From the NCBI GenBank assembly GCA_033964015.1, contig CM066913.1, positions 8,116,953 to 8,180,952 on the forward strand: 64,000 nucleotides of DNA. Direction: 5' to 3'. A program made the position numbers and the translations under genes. Positions 40,510 through 49,090 of this stretch are shown piece after piece. Numbering within the stretch: the stretch's first letter is position 1; every line of letters starts with the position of its first letter. The stretch comes from Scolanthus callimorphus. Lineage: Eukaryota > Cnidaria > Anthozoa > Actiniaria > Edwardsiidae. The notes beneath the pieces were generated by a model. It was not told the DNA's origin, searched no databases, and saw only the letters and a list, made by a program, of their open reading frames with translations.

Positions 40510-41136
40510 TCACTGCGTAGTAGGAATCTCTAAATAACTTTGGAATGGATATCGTAAACAGAAACAGAGTCTGGAATATTTTTCAGTTTTAAGCAGTTCC
40601 ACAAACTTTTTACGAGTCTCAACGTCTAAATCTCCTCCGTAATCTTCAAACAGAGTTTTTGTGCCGACTTGAGACGGATTATGGAATGTAACCACGCAGG
40701 CGACGTTGTCACGAAAGGGCTTTGCTATGGATGTTAATTGTTGCGTCAATACCCACACTGATAATCCATCGTGTCTCCCTGAGAAGGCAAGGTCTATAAA
40801 CTTGTTCGAGCGTTGCTTAAGATCTTTCGATACAGCACAGTCATCCAAAATAAGTAACGTATTTGTACCAGAAAAAAGTTGTGAGCAATCCTTCAATAAC
40901 TCGTTAATCTCATCAATGTTACTGGCATCTGGTGATAATACCAAGAAACGTTTATCTCCGTGAGCAAATCTATGATAGGTCTTATTTTTAGCATAAGTCG
41001 GACATATGAGAACAATGTATTCAAAAACATTTCGGAACGGTCCTCGGAGCTGTTCCGTGAGGTACTTTGTTTTACCACAATTTGTCGGTCCAGTTATAAT
41101 ACAGTGAAAAGGAACTTTATCTCGTAATTCTTCCAT
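40510..41136 (-). CDS. Genome-packaging ATPase (FtsK/HerA, A32-type)
   Basis: 208 aa. Walker A is GPTNCGKT at residues 16-23, Walker B is LLILDDCA at 94-101, and a sensor-like VLTQQL follows near 137-142. The rest (HNPSQVGTK, RLCFCLRYPF) fits the short Polinton/virophage-type packaging ATPases, which pump DNA into preformed capsids. The length is typical. It lies directly downstream of the major capsid gene on the same strand, 27 bp away. Its promoter box is a variant, TTAAAAAG, 23 nt upstream, and GTATTA/TAATAC flank the spacer. Frame intact. Confidence 0.92.
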   Translation of the reverse strand: MEELRDKVPFHCIITGPTNCGKTKYLTEQLRGPFRNVFEYIVLICPTYAKNKTYHRFAHGDKRFLVLSPDASNIDEINELLKDCSQLFSGTNTLLILDDCAVSKDLKQRSNKFIDLAFSGRHDGLSVWVLTQQLTSIAKPFRDNVACVVTFHNPSQVGTKTLFEDYGGDLDVETRKKFVELLKTEKYSRLCFCLRYPFQSYLEIPTTQ

Positions 41137-41163
41137 AATTTTGTATTATAACAGTTGTTCTTT

Positions 41164-42410
41164 TTAATACACGATTGAATGCAAGTTGGAATTCATGACC
41201 GTCATCAACGCGTCGGCCACCACAAACATATAGCAGGTAATGGTACCAGACCCTGAAGCTTTTCGTTTCATCTCTAGATGAACTCCATCTCTTGTATTAC
41301 TGATGTGTAAGCCATTACCATGTATAGAGTCATCATGATATGTTCGTAGGTCTATCCATATTGCAAATTTATCATTATAAAATCCTTGATTGATATATTA
41401 TCACTCGATCCAAACCGTTTGACAGCTGCATCATAAAAATCTGAGGCTTCCATACCTTTGCTATATAACCGGTTTGGTACGCCATCGATGTTAATTTTAA
41501 CACTTGTGATACTTGGATTCACAAAACTTTCACTATCACGTGCCCCATCTGCATGTGGTGTTGTAAACAGCATTAGGATGCCAGTCATACTTCTACGAGG
41601 GATGTTAATATTTTCATTTAATATGCTATCCGTCCCTTTGGTAATTGTGAAAGTCTTATGAAGGTGAATATTTTCATAATAGAATCCCTTCCCAATTTGA
41701 TAAGTGCTCTTTGCCTCTTTTGCTAGAAAGTCACTTGAAATGCTTTGGTATTCTAGCTCAAGATTGGAAATAGCATATGTAAATGGTTTTGTTTTATCTG
41801 AAGTGATTGTAAGATCTTTTGATTCTGGAAGAGTAACCTCAAACATAAACCCTTGAGCAAGTGCCATTGGATAAAATACTCCATGATTGTCTATAATTGG
41901 ATGCTCAAGAGGGAGTCTATATTTTGTGTTATATACAGCTGATAATGCTACTTCTGCTGCATCAGTATCCACTTTATTATTTGCACCAGCCCTCAGTTTA
42001 CGCATGTTGAGACTGGAAATTCCTTCTTTGAGCCTAGTTTCTCGTTCCTTTTTAGAAAGATGAAGATCACTATATAGCTTATATAAATCATACCTATTAG
42101 TATCCTGCACTGTCTCTCCACCAAAATGTATCTTATATCTTGATTTCAAGCATGCTGCCAAATTGTTAACAAATCTATTATCCACATGCTTATCCGTACC
42201 AGTTAGAGCAATGTTAAAGGTCAGCGCTAGGGTATTTGGAACAATAACCAAATTATCAGCCAGTTTCGGAATATTAATATAGAGTCTCTCTCCGGGACTA
42301 GCTGAAGAGGGATTTAATGTAATTCGATTCAGTGACGATTCAGCCTTCAAGCCGAAAGGCTCTCGTAGGACCCTGTTTGGATTAATGTTTTCTGATATAG
42401 CTTGTGTCAT
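41164..42410 (-). pseudogene. Major capsid protein (double jelly-roll), frame broken near the end
   Basis: The 352-codon frame (42,410-41,352) starts MTQAISENINPNRVL and carries blocks seen in Polinton major capsid proteins: NPSSASPGERLYINIPKLAD, NTLALTFNI, a charged loop (DLHLSKKERETRLKEG), LPLEHPI, GVFYPMALAQGFMFEV and IPRRSMTGILMLF. It stops early at 41,352, while an in-family C-terminal segment continues in another frame down to a stop at 41,164 (includes ISNTRDGVHLEMKRKASG and MFVVADAL), just before the ATPase gene. One small frame change near 41,375-41,395, next to a T-run, accounts for this. The protein would form the trimeric pseudo-hexameric capsomers. Real mutation and homopolymer sequencing error are both possible. 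Confidence 0.85.
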
Positions 42411-42445
42411 CTTTTATTTAAAAAATAGATGGATTATTCTTTAAA
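42411..42445. promoter_or_regulatory. Interleaved divergent TTTAAA promoters of capsid and integrase genes
   Basis: The 34-bp gap holds two palindromic TTTAAA boxes. The one at 42,440-42,445 serves the capsid gene (29 nt to its ATG) and overlaps the first base of the integrase ATG. The one at 42,417-42,422 lies 22 nt before the integrase ATG and 7 nt from the capsid ATG. Each gene's box therefore sits at the other gene's start. Confidence 0.6.
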
Positions 42446-43437
42446 TGAGTAACGAAAGAATGTTATCGAAAATATACTATTCCACAGAAGGTTACTGGAA
42501 AGGTTATTCAGCTATTCCAAAATTAGCTAATGTAGCTAAAGTTAGTGAAGCTGAGGCTAAACGGTGGCTTGAGAAACAAGCATTGTGGCAAATTTATTTA
42601 CCAGCTCCAAAGTATGTTCCCAGACCACATTGGACTGTGGATAAACCGAATCAGATTCATCAAGCTGATCTATTATTTCTACCTCATGATAAAGTTGGTA
42701 GGAAAACGTATAAGTACGCGTTGGTGGTGATTGATATCGCCTCGAGATACAAGGATGCCGAAGCATTAACGTCAAAAGAAAGCGGTGAAGTGACAAAAGC
42801 ATTAACCAAGATTTATTCTCGAAAATTAAAGTGGCCAAAAACATTAATTGTTGACCCCGGTAAAGAATTCATGGGAGATGTGACGACTATAATGAAAAGA
42901 TATAAAGTTACTATCCAACGCAGCGAGACAGGAAATCATAGAGCTCAGGCATTTGTAGAGCGGGCGAATCGGACTTTGGGTGAGAAATTATTTAGTCATC
43001 AATATGCACAGGAAATGATTAGTGATGATAGGTCTAGAGTGTGGGTGAAACGATTGCCTGCTGTCTTGAAAACTCTGAATAGCCAGCCGATTAGAATCAC
43101 TGGCAAAGAGCCTGAGAAAGCTGTGAAAATGAGAGAGGTTGATATTAAGGGTGTAGAATACAATCGTCCTGTCGGAGTAAATGAAGTGAGATTACCTCCT
43201 GGTGTTAAAATTAGATATTTATATGCTCCTGGTGAGGGTGAGGGCGGAGAGAATCGTCGAGCAACGGATCCTATCTGGAGTCTGGAGGTTTACAATTTAT
43301 CACGTAGCGTTGTATCACCAAATCAGCCTGTGTTGTATTATCTAGAAGATGGACCAAGGCGCGGATTTACTAGGGAAGAGCTTCAGGTTGTGCCTCCAGA
43401 CACTGAGCTGCCTCCTAATTCTGTGTTGGAACGATAA
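42445..43437 (+). CDS. Retroviral-type (rve, DDE) integrase
   Basis: 330 aa. It catalyses insertion of the linear element ends, giving the 6-bp duplication. The catalytic triad is visible: D75 (HQADLLFLP), D137 (IVDPGKEF) and E172 (FVERANRTLGE), with the D-35-E spacing of the family. The N-terminus has a helical DNA-binding segment (SAIPKLANVAKVSEAEAKRW), and the C-terminus a chromodomain-like beta/aromatic region (DPIWSLEVYNL, PVLYYLEDGPRRGFTREEL). Length and layout are normal for Polinton integrases. It is the only core gene on the plus strand in this half. Its 3' end overlaps the 3' end of the polymerase gene by 55 bp. Frame intact. Confidence 0.95.
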   Translation: MSNERMLSKIYYSTEGYWKGYSAIPKLANVAKVSEAEAKRWLEKQALWQIYLPAPKYVPRPHWTVDKPNQIHQADLLFLPHDKVGRKTYKYALVVIDIASRYKDAEALTSKESGEVTKALTKIYSRKLKWPKTLIVDPGKEFMGDVTTIMKRYKVTIQRSETGNHRAQAFVERANRTLGEKLFSHQYAQEMISDDRSRVWVKRLPAVLKTLNSQPIRITGKEPEKAVKMREVDIKGVEYNRPVGVNEVRLPPGVKIRYLYAPGEGEGGENRRATDPIWSLEVYNLSRSVVSPNQPVLYYLEDGPRRGFTREELQVVPPDTELPPNSVLER

Positions 43438-46400
43438 TGTCCGTGGGCGTATGTATGTATACCATCTTTACAAATGATTCTCTTGTCATCAAATGGGGAT
43501 AAGGCGACCTTGTTAACAGTCTCAGTGAAAATTTCATGTTTGTGGCTGCGAATTACATTCATCTTTCTCATCTTATTTCGTTTATTGAATAGACAATCCT
43601 TGTAATCATAAAAACTGATGCTTTTCTTCACGACTGCTTGCTTAACACCCTTACATTTCTTTGCTTCCCACCCCTCATCCATCTTATACGAGTATAATTT
43701 AGCTCGTAGACCAACAAACTCAGATATCTGTTTACCTCCAGCCTCGTCTTTGAACATACCGATCACCTTCTTGTTGACTCCAGACTTAATACCTGATGGA
43801 TGATCTTTGGGGTAATTACTCGTATCAAACATAGACTTCACATCTGAGCTGATATCCTTGTAGAAATCATCTGTTTCTATCTCGTAGGCGAGACTGTCTG
43901 TATCGGTAAACAACAGCTTGGCTTTTTTACCATATTTTGGCTTGATGTAATTGTAATGAAACTCATACATCAATGTTTTACTTAGGTCCAGAATGGACAT
44001 GCCTAAGTAAACTGGCTTATCGAAAACCAACTTTGTTTTCTTCATGTGAATAGCAACAAGGTTCTCGCAAAAAATTGTGCGGTGTTGATAGTTCGGTTTC
44101 GAAATGAACTTCTTCGCGTCTTTTTCATTCGTAACCAATCGAATGTCTGCCCTGTTTCTAATGTTTTCCATTGTTTTACCAAAGACAGAGTTATTCATCA
44201 ACTTGAAAAAATCTTTCTCAAAGTCGTTGGATGCTTTTGCCCTAAGGTTGGTATTCAAATCGATGTATGGTTTCAGCCATGCAGACTCTTCGAATGTGAT
44301 ACCTCTATGAATATTTATGACTTTTAGTCCGAGCTTTTCATAATGTTTCAACGCCTCGTGGTGAACTACATACTTTACCTTGTCGTTGAGGTTTGGGATC
44401 AATTTCTCAACCTTGTCAACCACAAGTCTTTCTGGAGCTAGTGGATAGTCGTTGTGTAAGTCATGAAGGCGTTGAGGATACTCCAAGTCAACCTCAAGTA
44501 TACATGGGAGATTTTTCCAGCCCTTGAGTTCTTGGTCAGTCAACCATCTAAAACCGTGAGTAGGGAGTGGTTTACTCATTGCCCAGCCGTACAGGTTGTT
44601 TGCATCTAGATAAGTGATATACTTATTTGGTAGATTTGGATCATAATGTCTCATGTATGGGTTGTTGGCTTTTCCATATCTAGTAGAGATCATAGACACA
44701 CCCCCACGAATACCTTTCTCGATCATGAGTAGCATGTCAGGATCTGTCAAAAGTTCCAACTCCACTTTCGTTAACTTTAACGCTGCATCCCAGGCTAGTC
44801 CAGGTGCTGTGTAATACCATGCTGGGTCTAACCCATAGTTTGTACTACAAACATTTCTAAAGTTTTCAAAGATGTCAGCTAACAGGAGTACATCAGACTC
44901 TAGGTAGAGGTCGTGGTATTCTCTGAATGTTTTCATCTCAAAGGTTTCCCACACCTTTTGAGCGTGTTGATAGTCCTCCTCTGATATGTTGATGTCATTG
45001 AGTCTAGAGTAGAATTCTCCTTTGGTGGAAGCTGGGTTGTGTTGAGTTTGTCAAAACCATCAAACCAATCGTATGGGAATACACCCTTTCTCATTAATAG
45101 TTGTAATTGTTCTCTTTCATAGAAATTTGTGAGGTTTTTGAAAGAAGATTGCGGTAGATTAGTTACTAAGCTGTCAAGGCTTGTTGCCATAAATTTAAAG
45201 CTGTCGATGAATCTGATGTCCCGCTTAATGTCAATATGTTTTCCCTCTTTGTTCGTAAAGGTGTCTACAACAATCTGCTTTGTGAAACTGATATACTTTT
45301 CCTCATTATTAGGTATACAGTTTATTTTACCTTTTGTTGTTCCAAGGTTCTTGATGAATAGGTGTGAATCATATCCAGATAGGTTGTGAAAGATGACTGG
45401 GAAGAACTTTGGAATTTTGTATTGAAGGTTGCATTCGTTATGGGTCGCACCTCTGTACTTTCCTGTAAGGTGGCAGTGGTCCAATACCTTATCTTCTCCT
45501 AATTCACCCTCACAGATGTGACAGTGAGTAGCATTTTTATAGTCGATTTTATCTTTCTTACTCATTCTTACCTTCTTAGGGAATTTGAACGTATCGTAAA
45601 TTTTCTTAATATCTGACTCTAAATTCTCAATAAAAATCTGTGAGATATCTTCGTCTGGGGATTCAGCTGTGTATCGAACAAGCTCGGATGGAAGTATGTT
45701 GTCGTCAAAACACTTGATGAGATAGCAGAAGCCTGATGGTTTGTGCTTCTGATATTGCTTAGTAAAGCTTTTACTTTCAACTGGGGAACATGTGTCTATG
45801 TTTTCTGTGAAGCTCTCAAAGTCAGCATAAACAACAAATGGAACTCGCATTTTTCTGTTAACGTTCTTAAAAGCTAAATAACGAGGGTTGCCATCTTTGT
45901 CAACCGGCATATCAATCTTGACTTCTTCGTTTGTGGCGCAGTATTCAATATGTTTTTCTAGTGATTGTTTGCATCGAAATGAGTTTAGGCATCTATAGCA
46001 TAAAAATCGAGTATGATGAAATTTATCAATTTGAGTAGATACTAATCTCATCATATTCTTTATCCAGCAGTAGTGATTTGTTTCATCGTTTGAGATGAGA
46101 AGTAAGTTGATAACATTAGTTTGGTAAGCTGATAAATACTTCTTGCTGATTCTCAAAGGGTAAACAACCTCTTCAAATCCGAAGATGTTAATCGCATATG
46201 GGTTTTGCTTTTCGAACTTATCGATTTGTCTTAGGGAGACTGGAAACTCTATGCCTGACCAGTCGAACTTCTTAGAGTTCTCTCTCATTTGTTTATTAAG
46301 TCTTTCAGGATGAACATCTTGTGAATATACAGCAGACGTTACTGCCCATTTGAAACACTCGTGATCGTTCTCGTTCTTAACATTGATGATTGCTTCCTTG

Positions 46401-47364
46401 GAAGCTAAGGTTTTTGGGAGTTGAATGTAGGAGCTTCCAGAAAGCGGCTCAAATGGATCAATGCTGATATCAAAGTGTTCGACTTGGTTGAATTGCCAAC
46501 CAGAGCCTTGGTTCTGAAATTGCCCAATCAATTCAAGTAGGCGATTTGTCATAACATTGAAAATGTCGGAGAAATCGGTCGATTCAGTTACTATTTCAAC
46601 GTCGGAATGAAAGTACCCTGAATTTTCATCTATCTGACCAGTAGCTGGATTCTTTTTATGAACTTGCAGGTAAAGATGAACTTTACTTTGATAGGTTTCT
46701 TTTGTTGGTTAATAAGAGTCAGAACTTTTGGTTTGGAATTATTGAGAAATGTTTTGGGATCATACCCACTCTGCCCGTCTATCCTATGTGTTTTGAGATA
46801 CCCCTTCAGCGCTGTTTGCTGTTCTTTTGGAGTAAAGTGATCATGCCTATTAAAAATACGGTTTACTTTTTCCTTCAGGTCGTTAACTCGTTTGCTTGCG
46901 TCGTTCTTAATTGGATCTGGGACATGAGATAATATCCAGTCTTTGAACTTGTTAATCTCTTTCTTTACTGTTTCAACAGCCCTCGAAGTCAGGCTTTTCA
47001 ATGACCTTGGTGCTGGAATGGGTCTTTGCACTGGTATATTAGTCCTTGGCGTTGGAATGGGTCTTTGCACTGGTATATTAGTCCTTGGTGTTGGAATGGG
47101 TTGGGTGGGTATATTAGTTCTCGGTGTTGGAATGGGTCTTTGCACTGGTATATTACCCAAAGCTTCGATGAGTTCAGCTTTACGTAATTTGTAGTAGCTT
47201 TTAATGTGTCGCTCTTTGGCAAGGGCTCTCAGCTCATTCACTGTTTGATTGTTCATTTTTATACCCAAAGCTTCGGTGAGTTCGGCTTTTAGCATTCGAG
47301 AATAGCCTTTAATATGTCGCTCTTTGGCGAGGGCTCTCAGCTCATTCACTGTTTGATTGTTCAT
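43383..47364 (-). pseudogene. Protein-primed family B DNA polymerase (pPolB), two frame breaks
   Basis: Three consecutive minus-strand frames (47,364-46,630; then to 44,933; then to 43,383) make one ~1.3 kb-codon gene. The first has two tandem SAP-like repeats (VNELRALAKERHIK twice), four Pro-rich repeats (IPTPRTNIPVQRP) and the usual Polinton N-terminal segment. The second has a C2H2-like finger (CYRCLNSFRCKQSLEKHIEYC spacing), exonuclease motif I DFE at 244-246, a CxxC...H zinc insertion (CHICEGELGEDKVLDHC), exo II (HNLSGYDSHL) and exo III (DSFKFMATSLD). The third has polymerase motif A (YLDANNLYGWAM), motif B (KLMNNSVFGK) and motif C (DTDS). It would copy the linear genome from protein-primed ends. 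Frame changes lie near 46,640-46,660 and near 45,010-45,020. Start chosen at the ATG 21 nt after the TIR TTTAAA box. Confidence 0.92.
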
Positions 47365-47373
47365 TTTTATTAT

Positions 47374-47395
47374 AAATTCTATCTCTTTAAACCGT
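47374..47395 (-). promoter_or_regulatory. TTTAAA promoter box of the polymerase gene, inside the right TIR
   Basis: On the minus strand AACGGTTTAAAGAGATAGAA, identical to the box of the TFIIB-like gene because both lie in the TIRs; 21 nt separate TTTAAA from the ATG at 47,364. Confidence 0.7.
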
Positions 47396-47649
47396 TTTTT
47401 TCATTTTTAAAATTTCTCGAAAGAGAGGGTATTTCAGTCACCTTGTTACACAACTGTCAGAGATATGTGTTAGGGAGACTTTTTTTGAGGGATTTGACAG
47501 GAAAATTTTTTAAAGGTGTGCGCATCTTTAAAGGGAACTTTTTAAAAGGGTTTGACAGGATTTGGTGCACAAACCATTTTGATAAAATTGAAAAAGTCAT
47601 TTTTGATATAAAAATGAATTTGTCCTCGTGGCGCCACTTTGCTACTACT
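47374..47649 (-). repeat. Right terminal inverted repeat of the Polinton
   Basis: 276 bp, reverse complement of 32,330-32,603 with four single-base homopolymer differences. Its inner end holds the polymerase promoter box (TTTAAA at 47,386-47,391) and stops 9 bp before the polymerase ATG. Confidence 0.97.
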
Positions 47650-48156
47650 CAACGAATAAGTACACAGGCATTACGAATAAAGTACAGAGAAGCAAAGACG
47701 AGAGAATCTGTCTGACCGCAGCCTTGAACACTTTAGCTCTCTGCTGTTGTGCTTCAGCAGGAATCTGAATTGCGGCAGAGAAACTACGGAGTTTTCTCAG
47801 TAAGCTTATATTGATACTGAATACTATTATTACCATGAAAACGAAAGCACTATACAAAATGATATTATATATCCTATATGCCTTATCGAGTTTTATTCTA
47901 CAGTACGGAATTCCGTCGCGAAAATACAGCTGTGCGCGCACCAAGATTATCACGTTACTTCAACCCACAATAATCCAGGGTAAAGTCACAAGTAAGTTTT
48001 CCACGTGAAAGGGGAGGCAATTGGACAGGATAACACACTGCTCGGTACCGTACGAAGGTTATTATGAGAAGTTATTATGAGCTATTATCAGAGTAACAAA
48101 TGCTGTTGTTTCTAAGAACCACGAAAGAAGCTTGCACATGACGTTACCGAAGGCGC

Positions 48157-48190
<34 letters not shown>

Positions 48191-48191
48191 C

Positions 48192-48222
<31 letters not shown>

Positions 48223-48790
48223 ATGAGCTATTGACTCAGAGGCCATGAGGGCGAGAGGAATAATTGTTTTAGTCAAATCACACTAGTAGGTCAATGTATG
48301 TAGCAAAAAAAACGTTTTCTGGTCTGGTTATTTGCGATTTTCTGGCTTTCAAATCTAACGCTTTTCGCTACTAGTAGGCTATAACTTATAGCCTACTAGT
48401 AGCTCAACCAATCAGAACGCAGCATTGACAATAGACCACTAGTGTGATTTGACTAAATCCGAATATCCATTCCCGTGAACCTGTAAAAAATGCAGCCAGC
48501 ATAACAACTGGTTGAAATGTTAACGCGAGAAAGTCAGCTAAAACCATGGAATATATACATGTTTTTACGAAGGTATTGTTTTCTCTATACAAGAAAGATG
48601 ACAACGGCATTCCCAAACAGACCAAACAGCGAGCAAGGCAATGACCTTAGCGGTGGGAATCCCATTTTTAAGCCCTGTATCGCCGGCAGTAACATTACCA
48701 AGAGATACGTTCTTGTGCAAGGCTGTTGTCATAACGAATGGGCTCGGAAAAAGAGGTCTATTACTGGCCAATAGAAAAGCATATAGTAGT
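47650..48790 (-). pseudogene. GPCR pseudogene, 5' part (helices 1-6), with a MITE and a frameshift
   Basis: Minus-strand pieces in order: an N-terminus at 48,771 with NVS and NVT sequons; a helix-1 region where the frame changes at about 48,610; helix 2 with MVLADFLALTF and GSREWIFGF; a MITE at 48,157-48,457; a helix-3 region with CKLLSWFLET and RYRAV followed by PLSRGK; then helices 5-6 (NISLLRKLRSFSAAIQ, then AVRQILSSLLLCTLF) up to the Polinton. Each block aligns with the intact receptor at 28.5 kb (GSREW, CKLYS, ERYRAV, PLSRR, AILRKLKKSS). The gene is therefore dead by at least three lesions; the order of events is unknown. Confidence 0.88.
48157..48457 (-). mobile_element. Two-palindrome MITE, copy B, inside the GPCR pseudogene
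   Basis: Inverted relative to copy A at 9,595-9,893 and very similar: TTTAGTCAAATCACACTAGT at its right end, CTACTAGTAGGCTATAACTT in the middle, and the AACAATTATTCCTCGAGCCC palindrome at its left end. It interrupts the receptor gene after the helix-2/3 loop. Confidence 0.75.
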
Positions 48791-49090
48791 TTTAGTATAA
48801 ACCAACTAATGGTCTATTACAAATCCTGCATTCTGATTGGCTGAGCTACTAATGGTCTATTAGTGATAGACCGTGCCTGGCAAAACCACCACCTTTCTTT
48901 GCAAGAAAACTTGATTTTTTCAACATAAAATAATGGAATTCATTGCCAAAACCGACCAACTAGTTGGTTTATACTAAAACAATTAGACCTCTCGTCCTCA
49001 TGTGCTATGATATCAATAGACCATTCGGCCTTCGGCCTCATGGTCTATTCATCATAGCACATTCGGCCTTGAGGTCTAATTGTTAAATAG
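48791..49090 (+). mobile_element. Two-palindrome MITE, related copy C
   Basis: It starts TTTAGTATAAACCAACTAAT and closes the first part with TTAGTTGGTTTATACTAAAA-like sequence at about 48,960-48,978. It then has the palindrome ACAATTAGACCTC ... GAGGTCTAATTGT with a CATTCGGCCTTCGGCCTCAT centre. It follows the 5' end of the GPCR pseudogene. Confidence 0.7.

Larger units (their letters stand above)
32330..47649. mobile_element. Polinton/Maverick (adintovirus-like) element, 15.3 kb
   Basis: The element is bounded by 274/276-bp terminal inverted repeats starting AGTAGTAGCAAAG and by the hexamer CAACGA at 32,325-32,330 and 47,650-47,655; the last A of the left copy is shared with the first base of the repeat. 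This is the 6-bp duplication and AG-start expected of Polintons. It encodes the core set of protein-primed PolB, rve integrase, FtsK/HerA-type packaging ATPase, double-jelly-roll capsid protein and penton protein, plus a virion-type block on the minus strand, and adds a TFIIB-like factor and a CxH-CxxC repeat protein. No maturation protease was recognised. PolB (two places) and the capsid gene (one place) carry frame breaks, so as sequenced the copy is defective. The TIR identity indicates a recent insertion. Confidence 0.97.

Noticed and set aside
46630..47364. A separate 244-aa SAP/Pro-rich gene at the right end of the Polinton
   Set aside because: Homology to the polymerase N-terminal region continues past its stop in another frame, so it is the 5' part of the polymerase gene.
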